NCBI GenBank assembly: GCA_001661515.1
Contig: LUVW01000002.1
Span: forward strand, 503,850-567,849
Length of the DNA: 64,000 bases
From: Capniomyces stellatus
Lineage: Eukaryota > Kickxellomycota > Harpellomycetes > Harpellales > Legeriomycetaceae
Direction: 5' to 3'
Shown here: positions 36,533 to 47,607 of the stretch, piece by piece
Layout: each line of letters opens with the position of its first letter
Numbering within the stretch: the first letter of the stretch is position 1
Notes under the pieces: model-generated
The model's database searches: none
The model's input: only the letters and a program-made list of their open reading frames with translations
Told to the model about the DNA's origin: nothing
Made by a program: the position numbers and the translations under genes

Positions 36533-37791
36533 CTAAGAAGCTAAAAGTTCGTCTTCTAGGATGGATACTACATCGTTGATACCCAAGAACACGGAGTTGG
36601 GGTTGGAACCTGTTGGGTCACCAATATCCACAGCAAGAGTATCTTGCCAGTGCATCCACGAAGAAACCAGAATAAAGCCCTCGTTTGAGTTTTTTAAACA
36701 GCCTTTGGATTGTACATAAAAAACACACATGTGTATATTGTCAGAATTTATCGTACAAGAAGAGTTGAGCTCATTTTCTCGCTCTAGCTCTTCACATTTA
36801 CAAAAAAAAATGTGTACTTTTATACATATAAAAAAAAGAGGATATCCCACTTGTAAAAGAAAAGAAAAAAAATGCCAATTTCGTGAGTTGGAATATCAAA
36901 TTCAATGTATACACTTGCCTGGGTCTGGGTATTCAATGGATACCATTTCTACTTGCGCTTTGAGTTCGTCGAGTTCCGAATCAAACAACGTGTGTATTCG
37001 TTCAGTGATAAAAGCTAAGTGTTGTTGTTGTTCGTTTTTTTGATTTTAATTTAGTTTAGGTTAAATTGCAGAATTGACAGAAAGCATTCAGTTGTTGGAA
37101 AAATAGAACAAGTATATATCTATCAATATATCTATAAATACTTAAAAGTGCGGTACCAACCTATTCTGGAAAATTTTAATGTGGAAAAACACAATTCTGC
37201 GACAGAGTTGAGAGCCGGGCTGGTTTCAGAGTTACTGGCTTTGGCGGTTGCGGTTATGGACTGGGAAAAGAATTGGTGGGTAGAATGCATTTTTCCAACC
37301 TGGTTGTTCTAGTAAAATTCATACATTTTAAAAGTAAATATTCTACTCACTCGTTCACACACACACACTTTATAAAAACATTAAAATTGTGGCTTAACCC
37401 CCCCCCCCCCCNNNNNNNNNNNNCCCCCCCCCCCCCCAGTAAATAAAACAAGTACCAATTTCTGCACCAAGGAATTCATCTTTGCTACACCCTCGGCAGC
37501 CCTGGCCCCCGCTGCTAAAGCATACTTGTCGACTATATCGTCAAACAGAATCATCACGGCTGGATGCCAAGACTCGCTTTGTAGGCCACGTATTTGCTCA
37601 GCTCTTGAATTCACAACTGAATTGCCCAACCTTCCCAGTTCTGACTGGTACCCCAAATACGATTTAACTGCAAACAAAAAATCCCTCAGTTTGGATGTTA
37701 TCTGCCGTTTGGTTGATTCCAACGCCAACTGATTATGCGCTGGCAAGGTTTTTTTTGGATTCTGTTCGCTTAAACTCATGTTTACATTCAT
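36533..37791 (-). CDS. Unidentified conserved-looking protein, 249 residues
   Basis: Four exons in phase: 37791-37456, 37308-37161, 37014-36919, 36702-36533. I do not recognise the family. Exon 1 is mainly helical (STKRQITSKLRDFLFAVKSY, then HPAVMILFDDIVDKYALAAG). The middle exons read SVAELCFSTLKFSRI and FITERIHTLFDSELDELKAQ, and the last has GFILVSSWMHWQDTLAVDIG and a FLGINDVVSILEDELLAS end. No signal peptide or membrane segment. Intron 3 (36918-36703) has a GC donor (CAG|GCAAGT); the alternative GT two codons later breaks the frame. Intron 1 contains a run of Ns inside poly-C. Exon 2 ends with a weak donor (G|GTTGGT), chosen over a nearby GTACCG because only it keeps the frame. A real gene is likely; function unknown. 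Confidence 0.7.
37398..37437. repeat. Poly-C / 12-N / poly-C assembly gap
   Basis: 14 C (37398-37411), 12 N (37412-37423), 14 C (37424-37437). The gap lies in intron 1 of the 249-residue gene, so no coding sequence is interrupted. The true homopolymer length is unresolved. Confidence 0.97.
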
Positions 37792-38277
37792 TTTGTATTC
37801 GTATATCTCCTTCTTATACCTTTGAATCTAATACTTTATTCTGTCAACTTTGTCACACTTTTTTATTATTTACTTTTACAAGGAACTGTATTGCCATATG
37901 AGGGTAATTGTTTTCTTTTTCTTTTTCAGCTACTTGTTACTATTAAATCTGCTAACGGAATTGATGAAAGAGAAAATAATTGAGAATTAAGAAAAAGAAA
38001 AAAAAACGCAATTGATCAAATATTTAAAACGCTTGAAAAGTAAAAAATTAATAAATTTCAAAAACTGCTTTCTTGATGATGGTAAATATTATTTGTAAAT
38101 GATTATAAAGATAGCAAAGAAAACAAACTATTAAACAAAACAAAACAAAATATATGTATTTGTTTAAAGAGATAAAAATAATTAATCAAGAAAAAAAATA
38201 ATCTACATAAAAATAAAAAACCAACAGTTGGTGATTGTGAGAGGGGAGACCTGCTAGTAAGAGGTAAAACAGCTATA
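37792..38277. other. Intergenic between the 249-residue gene and the kinase
   Basis: AT-rich; holds the promoter of the upstream minus gene and the kinase 3' UTR. No gene. Confidence 0.5.
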
Positions 38278-41200
38278 CTAAATCTTCAAATGAGACAATA
38301 TCGTATCAGTGGTATGCTTATACTGCCACACTGGACCCATAGAATGCTGGAACTGCAACCCACGAACACGGGGAATCGGAAGCTTGACCATGTATATATA
38401 GAATGAAGATATGTCTTCAGAGACATTAGGAGTAAAGATGTTTACAAGATCAGTAGTGAACCGCTTGGAGCTGCCCGAAGTCTTATTTGGACCAGTAAGC
38501 ATGGACTTTTCGGAAAGCGGCTGAGGGCTTTGTGTATTGGCGGGTTGTGAATGCTGAAGTAAGGATACTGGATCATTAGACTCCAACACTGTTTTTGAAA
38601 GCACAGGGCCCTGGTCAACGGCAACACCCTTGTTTATTGGGGTAAAAGACTTGGACTCCATTAGACCCAGCCTGAAGCTGTTGTGTTTGGACACAAGGGT
38701 GTAATTGTTGGAGATATTGTTTTTTACGTCATAGTTGATTTCAATGTCGTTAAAGTCACTGTCGTTGTACGCATAGACATCACCGCTGTTGTTGGTATTT
38801 TTCAGGTCAGTAACGTTGACAGATGCACTGTTTTTGTCGACTGAGTTGAAGTCGTAGTTCAAGATGCTGTTGGCACCATTCAGTGCGTCTGAAGGTAGTA
38901 GACAGTAGAAATAACCCGAACCCTCAACAAAACTGATATTCAGCAAACCCAGACACCGGATGATTTCGTCTCTAATAAAGCTCTTCTTTTTGACCGAAGT
39001 TGCAGCTGCCAACATAAGTTTTTTCAAAGGCAAAGTCCTGGAAGAGTCGTCAAATCTGCCCGCTGCAGGGAGATTGGAGTTTGCAAATTGGGGGTTGAAC
39101 TGCGACAACCGCTGTGATTGAGAATTAGGAAAACTGCCCGTATCTCTGGCCATGCTCAGTAACTCAAAGTCGTGCTCTTTGGTATGGCTATGAAGCGGCG
39201 AATTGAAGGGGCCAACTGAGTTGTTTAAGGGTGTAGCACGCTGGGTTGTTTTGGGAACGTGGGTTGCCGGCATGCTTGCTGAAAAACTGGCTGTATTGTT
39301 GGTTACATTTGAGCTGTGTGCTTTTGGATGAGCAGTTGATTTGTTGCCAGTTACTTTCAACATGCCAAAGAGCGACAACCTGTTGCTCTGCTTCCTGTTT
39401 AACTCGGAATCCACGCTGATCTCTGGTTTTTCGTACTGGAAATCCTTGCTTTTTTTTGTGTCCATCCTGTCTACTGGTGTACTCGAACTTGTATTTGAGC
39501 TCGGATTCGAACCCGAATTATGGCTTGGATCTGTATTCAAACTAGGGTCGACGTTCTTTGACTGACTTCTACTGCGGCCCAATGCTCGTCTGGCGTCATT
39601 AATACCTGATCTCAGCACGTTTGTTGAAAACCACGAGTCCCTTTTAGAGATTTTCTTTTGGTGCACGGCTAAATAATTCAACTTTTTGTCTTCAGTCTTG
39701 CTATGGCCATTCAGAACTGTTGAATACTCTGCCGTCAAGACATTTGCAATGGCGTCGATATTGCTTGTGCTGGCATTCATGGATTTCCGTGAAACCTGGT
39801 CAGCAGTTTCTTTGATTGGTACTAGAGAATGCCTGTAATTCACGCCAGGGCGAATGTTTTGTCTTTGCTTTGGTCTTTGGCTCTCGCTTCCACCTTTATC
39901 CAGGTCTTGGGCTTGAATCGCAACGGAACGGGTATCTTTAGCTACTGCATTTCTTGAAACAGGGTTTATCTCACTAAACAATGTGTATTTTGAGACGTCG
40001 TTGTTTGGATCTACACCCATTATGCTGGACTTATCCCCAAACCCTCCCTCCAAATAAGAATGTACATTGGTGAGTGGATCTAGATCAAAACCCGAGTCAA
40101 CTTCGGCAATAGGCTTGTTCGCATATGGCGGTTTTGAGCTGTTTTCTGCCGATAGAGTACGTTTAAGGGTTATTTTATGAGATGGGACATTGAGAGCCAA
40201 ATTGTTGTTTGCTAAAAATGGAGACACGGTTGTAGTTGGTTTGCGCTCGACTTTTACTGGGCTAGGAATGGCTCTGACATTTAAGCTGTTGCTGTTTAGA
40301 CTTGTGCCGTGGTAAGTGCCTGATGGCTTGAGGCCTGGCTTGGGAGACAACTCGGACGTTTCAATTGAGTCAACCACCAGTGCGTCTGCAAACATTGTTA
40401 TGTAATCTTCCTCCTGGTTGTCAACTACACTTTTACCTTTGTTTAAAGTGACACTGTTGGCATTTGGCCTTTCGCTAGACCCTTCGCCATTTACCAAAGT
40501 CTCCACTCTGGTGAAGTTTGTGCTCACTATTGGATCTCCGTGTCGCAGGCTTTGTCCGCCCGGGCCGGCATGGCTGCTAGTTTCTAGCAAAGCACCTCTT
40601 CTGTCGCGCTTATCCAGGCTATTTCCGTAGCTGTTGCTGTAGCTACTATCGCTGCAAGCATTTGCCTCCACTCGCTCTAGCTTCTCCTTCACAAGATAGT
40701 AGATGTTCAGCAAAGGATCGGTGGACACAAGCTCATTGAATGCCCTGCTGATCTCCTCAAACGACTTCATGTCTGCTGGAACCAGCCTGTCCACCCCAGG
40801 CTTGTTCAGGAGCAGTCTGTGACCAACTGGCGCCTGTTTTGGGTTTGCCGAGCTGTGGTGTGGAGTTGTTTTGGTTGCTGAGCCATTGCGTAGCGATAGG
40901 GAAAAGTCCAGGAACCCCATTTTTGGCTTGGAAGTCTTGACTTGGCTCGCTAGGCCTCTTCCTCCAGTGTTGGTGCTGTTAGAGATCCTGTTCAACGCTG
41001 CACCAGTCTGTGGGCCAGTGGTTACATCCTGGTCGGGCTCTGGACTCACCGCAATGCTGTTTCTTTTCAGATAATCTGTGCTTTTCTTGAGCATGCTTCC
41101 TATCCTGTTGTAAATCGGCTCTTGTGATGCAGCTGGCACCGAAAACCGTCTGGAGTAAGAACTAAAACTGGTGTCAAACTCCAGCTCTTTGAACTTGCTA

Positions 41201-43005
41201 AGAAACTCGTCTGAAATGTCTTCTACCCCGCTGCTTGGCGCCCCCGCCACGTCTCTTTGTTCGGCTCCCATGCTATCGATGTACGGTTTGTACCTAGCTT
41301 TCAGCTCGCTTCGGTACCAGTGCGAGGTTATAACTGAACTAATTCCGTTTCGAATCTCCTCCTTGGTCCCAAACCCAAACCCAAGGTAAGTCTCCATCAC
41401 CTCAATAACCCGCTCGTCAATTTGGCTAGCATCGATCAACGGAACTCGGCAGGGCACATGCGACTGCACCGGCTTGTCATAGCCCTCAACCATCCACGGA
41501 TGCGCAATCACCTCTGCCATTGTTGCGCGGTGCTTGGGGTTCACCACCAACAGCCGCGACACCAGATGTTTGCACCCCACACTAATAAACATTGGCATCT
41601 CTAGCTTACCATGCTTGATTTTGCTGTGCAGTACCGACATCGATGGGTCATCAAACGGTACTCTTCCGCACACCAAAACAAACAAAACTATCCCAAACGA
41701 CCAGATATCCACCTCTGGCCCCATGTAGGGTTGTGCTCGGAGCAGCTCTGGCGCCGCAAAGTATAGCGACCCACAGAATGTCGACAGCTGCCCGTGCGCC
41801 GAGTACACGTTCGAAAGCCCAAAGTCTATTATCTTTACATTTCCATCTGTTGTTATCAGAATGTTTTCTATCTTCAAATCCCGGTGCACAATGCTGTTTT
41901 GGTGGCAGTAGTCCAACGCTGATGCTATCTGCCGCGCAAACTTCCGCGCTTTGTTCTCTTTTAGCCGCCCTCTACTCACTATATATTCCAGAATCTGCCC
42001 TCCCGACACTAGCTCCGCCATCAAGTAAAAGTTTCCCGTGTGTACAAACACCTCCTCCAGCTTGCAAATGTTTGGGTGGTGCAGTAACTGGTTGATTGCC
42101 ACCTCTCTCAAAATCCTCAAATCCCGACTTTCAAGCTTCTCCCGCTCCTTTGTTGTCATCTTTTCGCGCGGCTGCTTAGCTCTCTTTTTGACTGCCACAA
42201 CTGGCTTCCCAAGCGCCCTAATCCATTCCTTTGCCCCCTCCGTCAAATTCTTTACTTCGCCCCTTGGCTCCTCCAGCTTGCTCTCCACCTTCAGCCCTGT
42301 GTCAAACCCCCCATCCCCTGTTATATTATACATCGTGCTTGAACTGTTTGCGTTCACTTCAAACTTTGGAAACTCTACCGACACTTCTGGGTCCTGCCGT
42401 GGTATTATCTTCACTGCAACCCACTTTTCTGTCCGAGTATCCAGTCCCATTTTCACTCGCCCCATACTGCCCGCCCCTATAGTCTTTGAAATCTGATAAG
42501 GCCCCACCATTCTTACTTTTGTACCCCTGCCATTATCCTTCACCTTCATCCCATCCCTGATGTTTTTTGAGCTGTATCCCGATTTACTCCCTGTGCTCCG
42601 CTCTTTAACCCGTGACTTGTCTCCCTTTCCGTTATCATACCCTTCGCCCGCTTCCTTCCTCCCCCGCTCTTGGCTCCCTTCGTGCCCTCTATCTGCCCTC
42701 AACACTCTTGTACTTCCTCTTGACACTTCCTCCCCATCTGTCTTCACGCCTTTGACCCCTTGGCTACCTGGAATCCTTTCTTTTTCTCCAACAATTCTGC
42801 TCCCTGTGCCTTGTAAACCCCCTGTTTCCTTGTTGCCCGTGGCCTTGCCTTCTAACTTCCTGCCATTTCGATCAATTGCCGATTTTTCCAAGTAGCCGTT
42901 GTTTGCCTCTTTGCTCTTTTTCTCTCTATAGTCGAATAGCTTGAATTTTGGCACCGCGTACTTGTTGGCACTTTCTATGTTGTGGCCTTTGACCTTGCTA
43001 CTCAT
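38278..43005 (-). CDS. KIN1: KIN1/KIN2 (MARK/PAR-1) family serine/threonine kinase with KA1 domain
   Basis: Intronless. The first in-frame ATG is at 43005 (MSSKVKGHNIES), giving 1575 residues; a TTG-initiated extension to 43077 is not needed. A ~170-residue basic disordered N-terminus precedes the kinase domain: PYQISKTIGAGSMGRVKMG, the lysine in VAVKIIPR, HRDLKIEN (about 41890), DFGLSN (about 41820), CGSLYFAAPELL and a FDDPSMSVLHSKI stretch. A ~100-residue insert between the VAVK lysine and the alphaC helix (LRILREVAINQLLHHPNI) and the VQSHVPCRVPLID segment after the catalytic domain are typical of fungal Kin1/Kin2. The end (YMVKLPIPRVRGLQF, then GPVWQYKH) is a KA1 membrane-binding domain. 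Kin1 acts in polarity, exocytosis and ER-stress signalling. Longer than yeast Kin1 (1064); the ~900-residue middle is Ser/Asn-rich. Confidence 0.95.
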   Translation of the reverse strand: MSSKVKGHNIESANKYAVPKFKLFDYREKKSKEANNGYLEKSAIDRNGRKLEGKATGNKETGGLQGTGSRIVGEKERIPGSQGVKGVKTDGEEVSRGSTRVLRADRGHEGSQERGRKEAGEGYDNGKGDKSRVKERSTGSKSGYSSKNIRDGMKVKDNGRGTKVRMVGPYQISKTIGAGSMGRVKMGLDTRTEKWVAVKIIPRQDPEVSVEFPKFEVNANSSSTMYNITGDGGFDTGLKVESKLEEPRGEVKNLTEGAKEWIRALGKPVVAVKKRAKQPREKMTTKEREKLESRDLRILREVAINQLLHHPNICKLEEVFVHTGNFYLMAELVSGGQILEYIVSRGRLKENKARKFARQIASALDYCHQNSIVHRDLKIENILITTDGNVKIIDFGLSNVYSAHGQLSTFCGSLYFAAPELLRAQPYMGPEVDIWSFGIVLFVLVCGRVPFDDPSMSVLHSKIKHGKLEMPMFISVGCKHLVSRLLVVNPKHRATMAEVIAHPWMVEGYDKPVQSHVPCRVPLIDASQIDERVIEVMETYLGFGFGTKEEIRNGISSVITSHWYRSELKARYKPYIDSMGAEQRDVAGAPSSGVEDISDEFLSKFKELEFDTSFSSYSRRFSVPAASQEPIYNRIGSMLKKSTDYLKRNSIAVSPEPDQDVTTGPQTGAALNRISNSTNTGGRGLASQVKTSKPKMGFLDFSLSLRNGSATKTTPHHSSANPKQAPVGHRLLLNKPGVDRLVPADMKSFEEISRAFNELVSTDPLLNIYYLVKEKLERVEANACSDSSYSNSYGNSLDKRDRRGALLETSSHAGPGGQSLRHGDPIVSTNFTRVETLVNGEGSSERPNANSVTLNKGKSVVDNQEEDYITMFADALVVDSIETSELSPKPGLKPSGTYHGTSLNSNSLNVRAIPSPVKVERKPTTTVSPFLANNNLALNVPSHKITLKRTLSAENSSKPPYANKPIAEVDSGFDLDPLTNVHSYLEGGFGDKSSIMGVDPNNDVSKYTLFSEINPVSRNAVAKDTRSVAIQAQDLDKGGSESQRPKQRQNIRPGVNYRHSLVPIKETADQVSRKSMNASTSNIDAIANVLTAEYSTVLNGHSKTEDKKLNYLAVHQKKISKRDSWFSTNVLRSGINDARRALGRSRSQSKNVDPSLNTDPSHNSGSNPSSNTSSSTPVDRMDTKKSKDFQYEKPEISVDSELNRKQSNRLSLFGMLKVTGNKSTAHPKAHSSNVTNNTASFSASMPATHVPKTTQRATPLNNSVGPFNSPLHSHTKEHDFELLSMARDTGSFPNSQSQRLSQFNPQFANSNLPAAGRFDDSSRTLPLKKLMLAAATSVKKKSFIRDEIIRCLGLLNISFVEGSGYFYCLLPSDALNGANSILNYDFNSVDKNSASVNVTDLKNTNNSGDVYAYNDSDFNDIEINYDVKNNISNNYTLVSKHNSFRLGLMESKSFTPINKGVAVDQGPVLSKTVLESNDPVSLLQHSQPANTQSPQPLSEKSMLTGPNKTSGSSKRFTTDLVNIFTPNVSEDISSFYIYMVKLPIPRVRGLQFQHSMGPVWQYKHTTDTILSHLKI

Positions 43006-45547
43006 CGCTGTGCTGTCTAGACTCTTTATGATTTTGTATGGCTTTGTTTGTATTCTTGCTACTAGGCGCCTCTCCAATCGATCGACTTTTTTGCTGGCTT
43101 TGTTCTTGTTTTTGTTTTTCTGTCGGTGATATATTTGCCTCTATCGTTATGCTTGTTGTTTATTCGTATATATTTCGTTCTGTTCTATCAATTTCATGTA
43201 TCATTATAAAATTTTGGAACTATCCCGGTGTCTATATATATTTACTTGTCAGAAACCGGTCGATTCTTAACTCCGGCTCTGCCAATAACAGACTTGTATA
43301 CGCTCTTTTTCTTGATAAAGAAAACTATGTTGACTTTTTGTTAGATAAACCGAGTTTGTGAAAATACAGAAACTATTCTTGTGTTCTACGCTGTTGTAGT
43401 CTATCTTTGGTATGCTATTTCGTTGTGTCTGCCGACCCTTCTTTCTTTAAAGTATTCGCGTTTTTCTTTCGACGGGTTTGCTGCGATTGTTGTTACCAGA
43501 AATAAACTTAAATATATACCAATGTAATTACTTCCAATCTCTGGTTTAAATTCTTCCTAGGTTTTCTTTTTGTGGAATAGACTTGTAAAATTCCGTGCTC
43601 TTGACTGTATTTGAATGGTGTTATTGCCTGTATTTGAATGGCGTTATTGTCTGTATTGGCAAATTACGAGTACAATCCCCTTCCTCTCAATGCAGCCTTA
43701 TCGTATATTTACTCTTTATCCGTCTGTTTAATCACGCCTGTACCCTTGTCTTTGTATCTTTCGCTCTATTTCGCTTTCTCGGTTTGGCTTTGTTGGAGTC
43801 GATATTTCTAGCACTGACTTTGCTGACTGATTTTGTAAGCAGTAAACGGTTTTATTTAGTGAACCTATTTTTGCTTTTAGTAAATATCACCTTTTCAGAT
43901 ATCAACATTCAATATTACTTGAGCCTATTATATAATACGTTTTAAACATCTCATATATTTTTTATTTACTTTTTGACCCCATTTTGGCTATTAGCAAATA
44001 TCGCTTTTTTAATACAAATTGGCTTTGTTTTTTTTCTTTCCTTTCTCGCACTTGAATAACCAAGTACACTTTATGTAACATTATTAGCACTTGCACTTAC
44101 TTTTATTGTTGATGTTTTGAATTTATAATAAACTTTTCTATACATTCTTTTTTTATTACTCGATTGTTTTTAGCAATAATCACCCTCTATTCTCATTCGT
44201 GTGTTGTTAAATATACAATGCCTTGAAAATAGTTGGGCATTTTAATAGAATAATTGCTTTTTAATGAACCATTTCTATAAACAGTTAATCAGCTTAGCTC
44301 GCTTTTGTTTTCTCTTTCTTCACCTGCTATTTCAATGTAAAGTTAATGGTGAAGGGGGGGGGGGGTTTTTTTCATGGTTGAAATTTCAGCAATTTACTAA
44401 TTTTCCAAATTCCCCCACTATTTTACTGCAAACCTTATCGCTATGGCCAATAATATTTAAACTCATGATTACCAATTTTTTTACCGAATTTTGACCTTCC
44501 ATTAAGAAATTACTGCTAATAAAACTAACTTTACGTCAGTTAATACAAAAAACATACCTTCGTTTCGACACCTGTGACGGTGCTGGTGATGCTAACAACA
44601 AATACATGCTTAAATACCACAACCGGCTGATTATTAAGGTGTTTCACATCTTTCTTTTTTTAAAAAAAACTACGCTACACTCGCCTCACTATAAAATAGA
44701 GCTATAGTCAACGCCTATCCTCCTCCCCTCCCCTGTTCTCCTTCAGCTGTGACAGTAACCAGCATCCAATTATACAATTAGCAACAATACCCAACATTAA
44801 TGCATAGTCTGGGTTTAAAGGTCAACTTTCAGCCTTTGAGTCCTACTTTTAGCTTCAACAAAATACAGGTTTTATGCTCTCTAATCAAGATTATTGCCTT
44901 TTTCAAACCAGAGCTTATCACGACAAGAGTACGCTTCAATACAACAAAATCAAAACATAATTTAAAGTTGACACCTCTTCGACATTTTATTGGTCACCAC
45001 CAATATCAGCACCTTTCAATTAGTTTTCTAAATTGATTTCGATTCTACTTTATATCTACCTTCACAATCGCTCAAATAACGAACAACACCCAATTGCTTA
45101 TACCTGTAACGTTAGCCACCTATTATAACCCGTTTATCATTTACTACCAATCCAGTTAAGCTTTTACTCGGATTGTTGGTGCATGATTAGTAAATGCCTA
45201 TTGTCTTTGGCTTATTAATAAAATAATTAATAAGTGCTTTTTTTAAAAAAATAAATAAAAGCAAGTTGCAATGTGATTAAAGTCCAGGTGAATTACAAAA
45301 GCTGATGTCAAAGTCTACCCTTAGATTTAAACTTTTTATTTTATTTTTTTTATTTATGTGGTTTACTGGCAACAGAATCAACACAATAAAACATACAATA
45401 TCAAACAGTGCTGCTATCTTGATATGATAAACAACTCTATTAGCCAACACCCCTTCAATCAGTTGTATTGTCCGTACCCGATGGGCATTGGTTCAGGAAT
45501 ATTGGTGCTATTTTAAGCCTGGACAGGATCAAGTAACGGGGTTTTTT
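43006..45547. other. Long T-rich spacer upstream of the kinase
   Basis: Plus-strand frames at 43038-43361 and 43595-43945 are Phe/Leu-rich with no domain. An 11-13-base poly-G run is at about 44354. Minus-strand short open segments near 44386-44655 and a 29-codon ATG frame at 44708-44797 with one hydrophobic stretch look somewhat protein-like, but no phase-consistent model could be built. Confidence 0.35.
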
Positions 45548-45673
45548 TTAGATAGCCTCCAAAAACGACGCCATTGCCAACATCGTCTTGGCACTAAGGA
45601 TGTCAGGATTCTTGAGAATCTTGGCGGTTGACTGTTTTAACTTCTCTCCCAGGAGCCCAACACAACAAATATT
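45548..45673 (-). CDS. Candidate terminal exon of an unidentified gene or remnant
   Basis: After a plausible acceptor (TTTCTAG at 45674-45680) an open 41-residue segment runs to a TAA: GLLGEKLKQSTAKILKNPD then ILSAKTMLAMASFLEAI. Composition and helix periodicity look protein-like. An open stretch upstream (about 45745-45940, with WSKRSFYWIICLNTSVLFPI) ends in a TAG directly before a GTAATA, so it cannot be joined as read. This could be a broken gene, the 3' end of a decayed retroelement, or chance. Confidence 0.25.
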   Translation of the reverse strand, partial: NICCVGLLGEKLKQSTAKILKNPDILSAKTMLAMASFLEAI

Positions 45674-46086
45674 CTAGAAATCAATTCTCGTTTATTATTG
45701 GCCAGTGCTTTTAAAACTGTTTCAAGTAGAAGAGATTGAAACAGAAAGTGTATTACCTAATCATCCTTAAACAAATATGATAACTTGTTTATCAGTGCTA
45801 TTGGAAAGAGTACACTAGTGTTTAGACAAATGATCCAATAAAAGCTCCGCTTCGACCATTTCAATTGATCTAAACTAAGAATTGAGCATTGATAGTTTGG
45901 TAGCTTTAATTGTGACTTTAATAAGGTGTTACTTGGTCACAGACTTGTTGGGTAATTTAGATAGCGAACTTGTCAAAGCAGTAATAGTTGTAAGTGAGTT
46001 CTATTTAGAGTCAATAAAAACATCTTTGTGAAAAGTATAATGACTGAAAGGAGAGAAATGAGTATATTATGCTATTAAAAACAAGC

Positions 46087-47607
46087 CTATTTATGATACT
46101 GTACATACAATGAAGAATCAGTAACTAGATCAACATCCATCTTGCCAATGAATTTGGTTTTCTTAAAGAATTTCCAGAAAACAAACATTATGACGCAGAA
46201 TGGGACACCAATGAACTGAGACACAATGCTAAAAGCAGATTCTCCGCCATCAATTGCAGCATAAAACTGGCCAACAATGACAAATACCACCATCAATAGC
46301 GAGCCATAAGTTCCAAATGGATACAAGTAAGTTGTGTATGGCATGTCGCTGATAGAATAACCCTGCGCAATGTATGCCCTCCTGAAGCTGATGTGGCAAA
46401 CACAGATAGCAAACCACGAGATCAAACCGATGATACCACCAATACTGACCAAGAAAATGTACACGTTCTCGATAAAGAAGGAAATAGCCAAAATGAGAAG
46501 GGAGCAGAATGTTGAAATAGCCAGCGATGTAAATGGTACACCCCTTTTGGTAGTTTTAGCAAGGAATGCTGGTCCTTGGCCTACGTGATACAATGCAAAT
46601 GGCATTCGGGACGATGCGTACATACCTGCGTTGGCAGCGGAGAGAACTGAGATTAAAATAACGGCATTCATTACATCAGCTGCTGGTCCTAGACCTGCTG
46701 TGCTGAATACAAGCGTGAATGGTGAGACACTGATGTTGGTGATACCAAGCTTCTTTAAGCTTGGGTCGTTGTAAGGGATTATAAGACCCATGATGAAGAT
46801 CGAAATTACATAGAACAGCAGAATACGGTAGAAGAGAGTTCTGATAGCTGTTGGCACGTCCTTCTTTGGGTTTTTGGATTCTCCAGCTGTGATTCCGATA
46901 GTCTCAGTACCAAGGAACGAGTAGCACGCATAGATAAAGGATATGACTGTACCTTTAGGGCCGTTTACAAATGGTGCACCTTCAATTGCCCAGTTTTTAA
47001 ACCCATAGGTAACACCGCCAACCCACCCAGCAGCAACACAGATTCCAATAATAATGAATATGACTACTGCGAGAACTTTAAGCAAAGCAAACCAAAACTC
47101 CGACTCGCCAAACCCTCCAACATGGATGATGTTGAACGAAAACACAATGACAGCTGCACATACACCCCAAATAGCGGTATGTACGTTGGGCAGCCAGTAT
47201 TTCATGAGAACTCCAGACGCGACAAATTCTGTTCCAACCACAGTGACCCAGTTAAACCAGTATAGCCAACCAATGACAAATCCAAACGCAGGATCGACAA
47301 ATCTGGAGGAATATGAGGCAAAGGACCCTGAAATCGGCATATAAGTGGCCATTTCTGCCAGCGCACCCATGATAAAGTACACCATCACTCCTGTTATAAT
47401 ATAAGCTGTCAGCAAACCAGCTGGCCCTGAAACGGCAAGACCACCACCAGACCCTAAAAAGAGTCCTGTTCCGATAGCACCTCCGAGAGCAATCATAGAC
47501 ATGTGTCTGCTTTTCAACCCACGAGTAAGGTCGTTTGCACCTGGACTAGTAGTAGGTAGGTACTCGGCATCGCCATTTGAAGGCATTTCTTTAGCATCAA
47601 CACCCAT
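46087..47607 (-). CDS. Amino acid permease A (YAT/AAP family)
   Basis: Intronless, 506 residues from the ATG at 47607. Short hydrophilic N-terminus, then the family start LTRGLKSRHMSMIALGGAIG at TM1, about 12 membrane segments, and the conserved motifs GESEFWFALLKVLAVV and TETIGITAGESKNPKKDVP. It belongs to the fungal yeast amino acid transporter family (Can1/Lyp1/Gap1 type) in the plasma membrane. The sequence does not fix the substrate; GESEFW in place of the usual GE[YI]EFW is a family variant. It is a close paralogue of the permease at 59402-60970 on the opposite strand, sharing most loop motifs. Confidence 0.93.
   Translation of the reverse strand: MGVDAKEMPSNGDAEYLPTTSPGANDLTRGLKSRHMSMIALGGAIGTGLFLGSGGGLAVSGPAGLLTAYIITGVMVYFIMGALAEMATYMPISGSFASYSSRFVDPAFGFVIGWLYWFNWVTVVGTEFVASGVLMKYWLPNVHTAIWGVCAAVIVFSFNIIHVGGFGESEFWFALLKVLAVVIFIIIGICVAAGWVGGVTYGFKNWAIEGAPFVNGPKGTVISFIYACYSFLGTETIGITAGESKNPKKDVPTAIRTLFYRILLFYVISIFIMGLIIPYNDPSLKKLGITNISVSPFTLVFSTAGLGPAADVMNAVILISVLSAANAGMYASSRMPFALYHVGQGPAFLAKTTKRGVPFTSLAISTFCSLLILAISFFIENVYIFLVSIGGIIGLISWFAICVCHISFRRAYIAQGYSISDMPYTTYLYPFGTYGSLLMVVFVIVGQFYAAIDGGESAFSIVSQFIGVPFCVIMFVFWKFFKKTKFIGKMDVDLVTDSSLYVQYHK

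Noticed and set aside
43005..43077. Kinase start at 43077
   Set aside because: That codon is TTG; the first ATG in frame is at 43005 and begins a normal disordered N-terminus.
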